This document shows positions 1 through 4,735 of a stretch of DNA of 6,444 nt, one piece after another. The notes below the pieces were generated by a model. It worked only from the letters and a program-made list of their open reading frames with translations. It searched no databases and had not been told where the DNA came from. Position numbers and translations under genes: made by a program. The DNA comes from CAVALG01 sp963656085 (lineage in GTDB: Bacteria; Bacillota; Clostridia; Oscillospirales; Acutalibacteraceae): NCBI GenBank assembly GCA_963656085.1, contig CAVKHV010000077.1, positions 1 through 6,444 on the forward strand. The letters are read 5' to 3'. Each line of letters opens with the position of its first letter. The first letter of the stretch is position 1.

Positions 1-401
1 GTTGCCGGAATTACGGTTTCCGCTTTATAATCGCAGCGTGAGCAGGTCGTTACTACCTTACCGTCAACTGTGCAGGTTGCTTCGGTGCGGGTTTCTGTGT
101 AATTATGACCGAGCGGATCGCCCAACAGTGTTTTTTCAACCATACCGCACTTGGTACAGGTTGCGATTCTATAGGGCGATTCGGTACAGGTAGCATCAGT
201 CAACACAGTGTTGAACGTGTGCTGGCATCCGTCAAATGAATACACCAAATCTTCATAGAATATTCCTTTTTCTGCTTCTTTTACGACAAGCGTATTAAGA
301 ATACAGTCGGGATTCGCGCATTTATACTTCTTATATCCGAGTTTTACCGTATCACCGTCATAAACCTTGGTTTCAATCAAGGTCCTGTCGGTATGCAGGC
401 A
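1..401 (-). repeat. Third Cys/His module array, reaching the window edge (residues 1163-1295 and on)
   Basis: After the SASA domain the protein returns to Cys/His modules. C1163-L-H1165 is followed by an atypical C1190-x4-C1195 (CANPDC). A regular unit then follows: C1221-Q-H1223, DATCTES with C1234, and CTKC at 1244-1247, ending at LGH1261. The next unit has EATCTVDG with C1272 and CSRC at 1282-1285, and the window ends within its IPA close. More units probably lie to the left. The 1163-1195 part is a variant unit with a four-residue spacer instead of two. Confidence 0.8.
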
Positions 402-3400
402 GGGGTTATACGTTGATAGCTGCGGTTTTGCGCCCGTTTCTAAATACTCAGCCATTTTGGTTCCGCATTCTTCACCGGCGAGGTTATATATATACTGCTT
501 AAAGTGAATACCCAAGTTATCCCTATACTCGTAATCAACAAAGTACTTTAAGAGGTCGCACACCATTACATAATTTTCATTTGCGGCGCACATTTCACGC
601 TGAACCTTTTGCATATTGCCGTATCCGCCGTATCGGTTGGTGTTGATTGCATTGGTTTTGCAGGGATAACCGATGTTCATAACAAACGCCTTTGAAACAC
701 CGCAATCGGTTTTCAAAGCATTAAACAGGGTATCAAACCGCGAAACATATTTGCCCGTATCGTCGATATCACTCTCACCCTGGCACCACGCGAGATAAAC
801 GTTGCCGAGACGTTTTGAACCGTCGGCATTAACTGCGTCAACAGCCGCATTAAGATTTGACTTAAGGGTACTGTATATATCTGTGCCGCTGCCGGGCAGG
901 AACTTCCACAATGGCGTTCCGCCGTAAGCACCGTTTACAGCCACTACGGGTCTGCCTGTTTTTTCATAATAAGTTTTGCACCACGTAAGAACCGGACCGA
1001 CCGTATTCGGTCTTGTTATATTCGGATTTGTCAATTCCTTATAATACAACGGTCCTTCATTAAGATTTGTTATTGTGCCTGCTTTTGGATTGTACTGATA
1101 TGCCGTTCCGGACTTGATATCTACCGGCGCATCCGAAGCGCTTGCGTTAAACCCGTCCATATTTGACTGACCGCTGAACAGAATCACATCAACGGTTTGT
1201 ACACCGGAATCGGGAATTTCCACTTCATTTCTGTAATCGCAACGCGAACAGGTAGTTATTATTGTCCCCTCGTCGGTAGTTGTAGTTATATAATCGTGAC
1301 CGAGCGCGCCTATAACTTCACCGCCCGAAATATGAGCGCCGCAATCTTCGCAAATCACCTCGTCGGATTTGCCTGCCGTAGTACAGGTTGCGGCCACGCC
1401 CGCAACAGTTTTGGTGTTTTTATGCTCGCATTCTTTTGCTTCGGCATATGTTGCTTTTATGCTGATTACATCCGATGTGTTATAGCCATGTTCTTCGGTA
1501 ACAAAAATAGTATTAGCGGCGCTGTAGAAAGCATAGTTGGCAACACCGAATGCCGAGCGATAATCATTATGGGTATAACCGGATAAGAAAGAGGAATACT
1601 TGCTTAATAATGTATCCAAAGAATACTCGATCTCTACACCTTTGGCAGTCCACTTCACGCCGTCACGATCATAAATTATGTTGGCATACATAGTGGATTT
1701 GCCGGTAGCGGCATCATATGAAATATGATACTCGGCATCCAGATACGGGTAGTTGGCTTGATCCTCGGTTATTGAAATACCTTCGGTTAATCCGCGGCTG
1801 TCAAGAACATTAATCTGGTTAGTAGCCGTAGTTGTTTTTCCGCCAACTTCAACTATGTTATAGGGCATAGTCACATTTACAAGGCGTTTGATATTGTTGC
1901 CTTCCACAGAATTCGCCCCACTGTATGGCAAATACAATATTGCATACCAAAGTGACCCGTTTTTTTCTATATTTACCTGGAATGAGTAAAAGCCGTTTTC
2001 GTCCTCTGCAAATACAACGCCGGGCATTTCCGCTGCTTTTCCCTCGTTGTAAAAAATAAGAGGTTTGCCAACTGCACCGCGCATAACATATTCTTTAGCA
2101 TAATATGCATCCGGAGTGTTTATAATCATCGCCCTTAAAGAGCCGCGATCCGCAAACGGTATATTCCGAATATTTTCTATATTATACGAATATGCATCAA
2201 CTGCCGCATGTATACGGTAGGCGGCACGCTCTGTACCGTCCTGCCTTCCGTATTCAAACAATTTCATAAGTGAAGAATTGCTCACATACTTGGTTGTTTT
2301 ACTTTCGGTATCGGTATAATCTTCTTCGTTGCCGTAATCCCAATCGTAAACTATATTGTTATTGAGTTTATCAATTTTTTCGATCACGGTATTTCCGCAA
2401 ACCGTACAAACGCCCCGGCGTTCGCCTTCAGCGGCATAGGTTGGTTCTACCGTTGTTTTCCAGGTTGTAACTTCGTGTGACGCAGGAATAGCATCGGTAT
2501 ATGAAAATCCGCAAATTGAGCATTTATGTGTTACCGAACCGTCCGCCGTACAGGTTTTTGCAACGGTTGTATCTACATATTTGTGACCTGTAGCAGGTTT
2601 TCTGTCTGTTTTCGTTTCGGCTTTACAGGTTGTACAGACTTCGGAAGTATATCCGCCGGCTGTACAGGTAGGTTCAACAACTTTTGTAACATAATCATGC
2701 GAAGCAAGAACGATGTCATATTTATATGTATAGTCGCAAACCGAACAGGTCTTCATTGTATAACCGTTGGTTGTGCAGGTTTTTGCAACGGTGGTTGCCG
2801 AACCGTATTTATGCGCACCGCCGTTTGTACATGACCTTTCATAAGGTCTGCCAGCCCAAGCGGAAGTTGTAACGCTTTTAGGTGTTTTAATAGCATTCTG
2901 AACCGCTTCAATTGCGCAGTAGTTTTGCGCCTCATTTATTTTGATTTCCACACCATCGGGTGACTTTGGTGAACCTGATTCGTCAAACACTGCACCGCTT
3001 ATATCAAAGCCCAAAGCAGCAAGCCAAGAAAGCGATGTTGCCCATCTACCGCAAGAGTAATCCATATGGAAAAGGTCTACACGCTGCAGTTCGATGTTCA
3101 CGCCTTTGTATTCTTCATTGGTCTGATTATATATATTCGTGGTTCTGAAGTTTTGAACCGCCGTACCGGTCGGGATAATTAAATCAAACAATCCCGAACC
3201 GACGATATGGGTATCCACAGCGTTGACTATAGCATTATACATTTTTATAGGCTCGTTGTTGTATTTTCCCATAAGATCGGTAGGATATGTACAATCGGTA
3301 GCGTGAGCCCAAGACATATACCACGCATATATATGTTTTTGGCTGTTGGGGGCTAAATTGCTTTCAACTACATCGTGATATTTTTTAAGGTTTACATAGT

Positions 3401-3887
3401 CCGGGATTCCGCTCGCGGTCGCATTTAATACGATTATATCCCAATCGTCGGTAGCCTGAATATAATTAAGTATATTATCATTGTTTTCTACACCTTCGGG
3501 ATATGAAATCTTTTCAGATTCCGGATAATTCGCACTGTATCTTACATTAAAATCAGTCTCTTTAGTGTTGTTTGTTATAATATCTATATATTGTTGTTCA
3601 CTACAGTTGCCCTTATAAGTTGACGCAAACATAAACGGGGTATCCTTATCCCCGATTTGGTCATACGCCATAGTGATAAACTCGCGGGCATCCTTGCCGT
3701 AACTGTGGCTTAAGGCAAGAATTTTAATAATTCCGTCTCCGTTGACATCAGGGTTATCAAGTTTTGTAACCCAATCGGATCCTGTGGTCATAACTGCACT
3801 TGCCGATGTAGCCGGCGCTGCAAGCAAGCTCGCCATAACCGCTATTGTCAAAAGAATTGACAATAACTTTTTAATACTGTTTCTCAT
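1..3887 (-). CDS. Large secreted multidomain esterase: DUF4886-like SGNH domain + SASA-type SGNH domain with CxxC modules (C-terminus outside window)
   Basis: Open frame from ATG at 3887-3885 to the left edge; 1295 whole codons read without a stop, C-terminus absent. Residues 1-31 form a signal peptide (basic MRNSIKK, hydrophobic core, likely cut after ASA). Order: DUF4886-like SGNH hydrolase (about 53-292), four Cys/His modules (353-508), unrecognised region (509-819), two modules (820-892), SASA-type esterase (about 897-1150, GQSNM at S908, QGESD at 1036-1040), then CxH/CxxC modules from 1163 to the edge. The start is supported by the signal peptide and the purine stretch AGAGAGAG six bases upstream. 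Both families are Ser-dependent ester hydrolases, SASA members commonly deacetylating sialic acid or xylan. The inferred role is extracellular deacylation of glycans. The substrate is not readable from sequence. A cell-wall anchor or dockerin could lie in the missing part. The gene diverges from the lipoprotein-guaA unit. Confidence 0.93.
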   Translation of the reverse strand, partial: MRNSIKKLLSILLTIAVMASLLAAPATSASAVMTTGSDWVTKLDNPDVNGDGIIKILALSHSYGKDAREFITMAYDQIGDKDTPFMFASTYKGNCSEQQYIDIITNNTKETDFNVRYSANYPESEKISYPEGVENNDNILNYIQATDDWDIIVLNATASGIPDYVNLKKYHDVVESNLAPNSQKHIYAWYMSWAHATDCTYPTDLMGKYNNEPIKMYNAIVNAVDTHIVGSGLFDLIIPTGTAVQNFRTTNIYNQTNEEYKGVNIELQRVDLFHMDYSCGRWATSLSWLAALGFDISGAVFDESGSPKSPDGVEIKINEAQNYCAIEAVQNAIKTPKSVTTSAWAGRPYERSCTNGGAHKYGSATTVAKTCTTNGYTMKTCSVCDYTYKYDIVLASHDYVTKVVEPTCTAGGYTSEVCTTCKAETKTDRKPATGHKYVDTTVAKTCTADGSVTHKCSICGFSYTDAIPASHEVTTWKTTVEPTYAAEGERRGVCTVCGNTVIEKIDKLNNNIVYDWDYGNEEDYTDTESKTTKYVSNSSLMKLFEYGRQDGTERAAYRIHAAVDAYSYNIENIRNIPFADRGSLRAMIINTPDAYYAKEYVMRGAVGKPLIFYNEGKAAEMPGVVFAEDENGFYSFQVNIEKNGSLWYAILYLPYSGANSVEGNNIKRLVNVTMPYNIVEVGGKTTTATNQINVLDSRGLTEGISITEDQANYPYLDAEYHISYDAATGKSTMYANIIYDRDGVKWTAKGVEIEYSLDTLLSKYSSFLSGYTHNDYRSAFGVANYAFYSAANTIFVTEEHGYNTSDVISIKATYAEAKECEHKNTKTVAGVAATCTTAGKSDEVICEDCGAHISGGEVIGALGHDYITTTTDEGTIITTCSRCDYRNEVEIPDSGVQTVDVILFSGQSNMDGFNASASDAPVDIKSGTAYQYNPKAGTITNLNEGPLYYKELTNPNITRPNTVGPVLTWCKTYYEKTGRPVVAVNGAYGGTPLWKFLPGSGTDIYSTLKSNLNAAVDAVNADGSKRLGNVYLAWCQGESDIDDTGKYVSRFDTLFNALKTDCGVSKAFVMNIGYPCKTNAINTNRYGGYGNMQKVQREMCAANENYVMVCDLLKYFVDYEYRDNLGIHFKQYIYNLAGEECGTKMAEYLETGAKPQLSTYNPCLHTDRTLIETKVYDGDTVKLGYKKYKCANPDCILNTLVVKEAEKGIFYEDLVYSFDGCQHTFNTVLTDATCTESPYRIATCTKCGMVEKTLLGDPLGHNYTETRTEATCTVDGKVVTTCSRCDYKAETVIPA
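438..1199 (-). other. Protein domain: sialate O-acetylesterase/acetylxylan esterase type SGNH hydrolase (SASA, residues about 897-1150)
   Basis: Visible blocks in order are VDVILFSGQSNMDG with nucleophile S908, VVAVNGAYGGTPLWKF with N985 and the GGT at 989-991, LAWCQGESDIDD (QGESD 1036-1040), and RDNLGIHFKQYIYNLAGEECG with H1128. GQSNM and QGESD are the hallmark motifs of the SASA (PF03629/CE6-like) esterases. The length of about 250 residues fits the family. The Asp that often sits three residues before the catalytic His is not there (L1125); the nearest Asp is D1123. Activity would be removal of O-acetyl groups from sialic acids, xylan or similar glycans; sequence alone does not choose between them. 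Confidence 0.88.
1212..1430 (-). repeat. Second Cys/His module array, two units (residues 820-892)
   Basis: The first unit opens with CEH (C820, H822), continues with ATCTTAG and CEDC, and ends IGALGH. The second, starting at H864, is shortened: it keeps HDY and TCSRC but the TCT block is replaced by TTTTDEGT. The array ends at EIP, five residues before the esterase strand VDVILFSGQSNM, so it acts as the direct linker into the SASA domain. The closing strings CSRCDYRNEVEIP here and CSRCDYKAETVIP at the left edge are near copies, which shows that the units share ancestry across the protein. Confidence 0.82.
1431..2363 (-). other. Protein region of unknown family between the two CxxC arrays (residues 509-819)
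   Basis: About 310 residues that I cannot assign. The first part (to about residue 590) has short helical-looking stretches such as SLMKLFEYGRQDGTERAAYRI. The rest alternates hydrophobic and polar residues with many aromatic positions (GFYSFQVNI, SLWYAILYLPYSG, DAEYHISYDAATG), which suggests one or two beta-sandwich modules of the sort that flank glycan-active enzymes. It contains no Cys, in sharp contrast to the arrays on both sides. A carbohydrate-binding role would fit the position, but this is only inference from composition and context. Confidence 0.5.
2364..2831 (-). repeat. Four tandem Cys/His (CxxC) modules, residues 353-508
   Basis: Each unit of about 36-38 residues follows the pattern H-x-Y/V, then (V/T)xxTCTxxG, then CxxC, then xxxIPAxxH. 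Units begin near H359, H397, H435 and H471. Module 1 has a Cys at 353 ahead of its His, TCTTNG and CSVC. Module 2 has TCTAGG and CTTC. Module 3 has TCTADG and CSIC. Module 4 is degenerate, with Tyr in place of the first Cys (TYAAEG) but CTVC kept. The DNA is only loosely repeated, so these are old protein repeats rather than a recent tandem duplication. Such modules are common in secreted clostridial proteins and have no established function that I know of. A structural role as linker, with disulfides or a bound metal, is inference. Confidence 0.85.
3012..3731 (-). other. Protein domain: DUF4886-like SGNH hydrolase (residues about 53-292)
   Basis: The domain opens with IIKILALSHSYGKDA, which lines up with the family pattern ILAIGNSFSxDA. 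The aligned nucleophile is S62. Further blocks are WDIIVLNA, the long Trp/Tyr-rich HIYAWYMSWAHA strand, IIPTGTAVQNFR with N246, and VDLFHMDYSCGRW with D271 and H274 forming a DxxH pair. Gly and Asn before the nucleophile are replaced by Ser and His (SHS instead of GNS). Family membership is from my recall of motif patterns; a profile search would settle it. Substrates of DUF4886 proteins are largely uncharacterised. The domain follows the signal peptide almost directly, after a short DVNGDG stretch at residues 47-52. Confidence 0.75.
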
Positions 3888-3893
3888 AGTTTT

Positions 3894-3901
3894 CTCTCTC
3901 T
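3894..3901 (-). promoter_or_regulatory. Ribosome binding site of the large esterase
   Basis: Read on the minus strand, AGAGAGAG lies six bases before the ATG at 3887. It is purine-rich but lacks a full GGAGG, so it is a weak to moderate site. No better start with a signal peptide exists nearby. Confidence 0.5.
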
Positions 3902-3930
3902 TTCATTCAGGATTTGCGGCATTTCGAACA

Positions 3931-3958
3931 AATATACAATTCACCGCCTGCCAGTCAC
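3931..3958 (-). promoter_or_regulatory. Candidate sigma-A promoter for the large esterase
   Basis: On the minus strand, GTGACT (3958-3953, four of six to TTGACA) and TATATT (3936-3931, five of six to TATAAT) are separated by 16 bases. Transcription would start near 3924 and give a leader of about 37 bases. A 12-base palindrome lies just upstream at 3960-3971. Confidence 0.5.
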
Positions 3959-3959
3959 C

Positions 3960-3971
3960 GCACAATTGTGC
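3960..3971. promoter_or_regulatory. 12-base perfect palindrome, candidate operator
   Basis: GCACAATTGTGC is a perfect inverted repeat that ends one base upstream of the proposed -35 box of the esterase gene. Placement fits a dimeric regulator binding site, activator or repressor. The regulator is not in the window and the motif is not one I can assign to a named family. Confidence 0.4.
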
Positions 3972-4064
3972 ATTGTGTCTTTCAGCCGTAAACGTGTTTG
4001 TGCAAAACGCAGCCTTTATGTGAAATTTGTCAGGAAAACTCTCACAACTTACACATATAGTTTA

Positions 4065-4074
4065 CCCCCCCCCC
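4065..4074. repeat. Homopolymer run of ten C (G on the minus strand)
   Basis: Ten consecutive C bases sit within the AT-rich intergenic region, 178 bases upstream of the esterase start and 203 bases upstream of the lipoprotein start. Runs of this length are prone to slippage. It lies outside both proposed core promoters. The exact length may also be affected by sequencing error. Confidence 0.9.
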
Positions 4075-4209
4075 GCAGTATATTTGTCAAGAGTAAAATC
4101 CGCAAATATTACAGTGAGGTCAAAGAAAAATTGCTTTATGCATGCATGAATAATTTCATATTTTATTTATGTATCGTCAGACAATTTTTTGATGAAGTTT
4201 AAATATAAG

Positions 4210-4238
4210 TTGACTAATAAAAATAATTGCTTTATACT
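4210..4238 (+). promoter_or_regulatory. Near-consensus sigma-A promoter for the lipoprotein-guaA unit
   Basis: TTGACT at 4210-4215 and TATACT at 4233-4238 are each five of six to consensus with the ideal 17-base spacer. Start of transcription is expected near 4245, about 32 bases before the lipoprotein ATG. The 10-base palindrome TACTTAAGTA at 4235-4244 overlaps the -10 box and start point. Confidence 0.82.
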
Positions 4239-4244
4239 TAAGTA
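4235..4244. promoter_or_regulatory. Palindrome TACTTAAGTA over the -10 box, possible operator
   Basis: This perfect 10-base inverted repeat covers most of the -10 element and the expected start point of the rightward promoter, a position where a repressor would block polymerase. It is AT-rich, so chance occurrence is quite possible. Confidence 0.3.
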
Positions 4245-4276
4245 AGTTTAAAGTAATTTGAAAGGGAGTGCACGCT

Positions 4277-4699
4277 ATGCAAAACAAATTGTTAAAGGTC
4301 CTGGCAATCATATCCGTAATCGTTATAGCATTATCATTTTCAGCCTGCAAAAAGAGCAAGAAACAGAAAGACAACAAGTCAAAAACATCCTCCGCTTCTT
4401 CAAGCGCAGTTTCAAACAATAACACATCTGCCGAAAGCAGCACACAGAGCGAAACCGGCACAGAGAATCAAACACCTGAAAAATCCGCAACCGAAGTGCC
4501 GAACAAAGCCAAGAACAGCAACAGCAACAACAATACCAATACCAATAACAACACCGTTGCAAGTTCCGGGACAAACAGCAGCAAGGCGCCGGACAATTCC
4601 AATTCCTCATCTCAGTCCGGCAGTTCGTCTTCTTCATCAAGCAGTCAGTTCACCCCCTCCCTGCCCTACATTGAACTGCCGCCTGATGTGTTCGAGTAA
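4277..4699 (+). CDS. Small low-complexity lipoprotein (140 residues), function unknown
   Basis: The protein starts MQNKLLKVLAII and has a hydrophobic segment at residues 8-23 ending in SFSAC, a lipobox with C24 as the acylated residue. Phe at -3 is less usual than Leu but acceptable. After a basic patch (KKSKKQKDNKS) the chain is almost wholly Ser, Asn, Thr, Lys, Glu and Gln up to about residue 124, including NSNSNNNTNTNNNT and a long Ser run. It ends with the ordered-looking tail FTPSLPYIELPPDVFE. ATG 4277 is preferred over an in-frame GTG at 4268 because AAAGGGAG (4261-4268) is well spaced for the ATG and overlaps the GTG. It would be anchored on the outer face of the membrane, the polar stretch acting as a flexible stalk. 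I do not recognise a family. It is followed by guaA after 36 bases. Confidence 0.85.
   Translation: MQNKLLKVLAIISVIVIALSFSACKKSKKQKDNKSKTSSASSSAVSNNNTSAESSTQSETGTENQTPEKSATEVPNKAKNSNSNNNTNTNNNTVASSGTNSSKAPDNSNSSSQSGSSSSSSSSQFTPSLPYIELPPDVFE
4501..4650 (+). repeat. Low-complexity Asn/Ser/Thr codon repeats inside the lipoprotein gene
   Basis: AAC, AAT, AGC and ACC codons alternate in short near-repeats (for example AACAGCAACAGCAACAAC at about 4513-4530), then Ser codons of several kinds near 4600-4650. Mixed codon choice for the same residue suggests selection for the amino acid composition rather than recent slippage. The antisense strand reads as runs of Cys and Leu, which produces a spurious open frame. 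Confidence 0.7.
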
Positions 4700-4715
4700 A
4701 TTTAAGGCGGTTTTT
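4679..4715 (+). terminator. Terminator-like or attenuator hairpin overlapping the lipoprotein stop codon
   Basis: CCGCCT at 4679-4684 pairs perfectly with AGGCGG at 4705-4710, directly followed by TTTTT (4711-4715). The stem is short but GC-rich, and the loop is long at 20 bases and includes the stop codon. It lies 10 bases before the GGAGGT of guaA. It could reduce readthrough into guaA or mark the end of a lipoprotein-only transcript. Because ribosomes finishing the lipoprotein would cover the left arm, translation could affect folding. Confidence 0.45.
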
Positions 4716-4724
4716 AATTCTAAC

Positions 4725-4730
4725 GGAGGT
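4725..4730 (+). promoter_or_regulatory. Strong ribosome binding site of guaA
   Basis: GGAGGT lies five bases before the ATG at 4736 and fixes this as the start. It is clearly stronger than the ribosome sites of the other two genes. Confidence 0.85.
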
Positions 4731-4735
4731 TTGTA

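Larger units (their letters stand above)
3888..4276. other. Divergent intergenic control region without a gene
   Basis: These 389 bases separate the leftward esterase from the rightward lipoprotein. They hold a promoter candidate for each side, the palindrome GCACAATTGTGC, a C10 run, a second palindrome ATGCATGCAT at 4138-4147, and a 9-base direct repeat AAGTTTAAA at 4195-4203 and 4244-4252 that brackets the rightward promoter. A weaker promoter-like pair is TTGTCA at 4084-4089 and TATTAC at 4107-4112. I see no riboswitch, tRNA or credible small gene. Base composition becomes strongly AT-rich from about 4080 to 4260. Confidence 0.7.

Noticed and set aside
1197..1586. Rightward open frame of 129 codons, and similar rightward frames at 2526-2834, 2960-3148 and 3742-4023
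   Set aside because: They lie antisense to the continuous leftward esterase frame, whose protein has clear domains. They have Cys/Phe-rich composition typical of shadows and no ribosome sites.
1..2831. CRISPR array suggested by the regular spacing of similar segments
   Set aside because: The similarity is at protein level (Cys/His modules) within an open frame. The DNA units are divergent and there are no identical repeats with unique spacers.
3966..4202. Rightward frame of 78 codons across the intergenic region
   Set aside because: It crosses the C10 run and ends just before the strong promoter, has no ribosome site, and its residues look random.
4268..4276. GTG as an upstream start for the lipoprotein
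   Set aside because: The GTG overlaps the AAAGGGAG ribosome site, which is correctly spaced for ATG 4277. The signal sequence begins naturally at that ATG.
3888..4276. Purine riboswitch or other structured leader for guaA
   Set aside because: The leader from about 4245 to the lipoprotein ATG is only about 32 bases, and no purine aptamer core is seen in the region.
4323..4640. Leftward frame with long Cys runs
   Set aside because: It is the antisense reading of the Ser/Asn/Thr codon repeats in the lipoprotein gene. The Cys run is an artefact.
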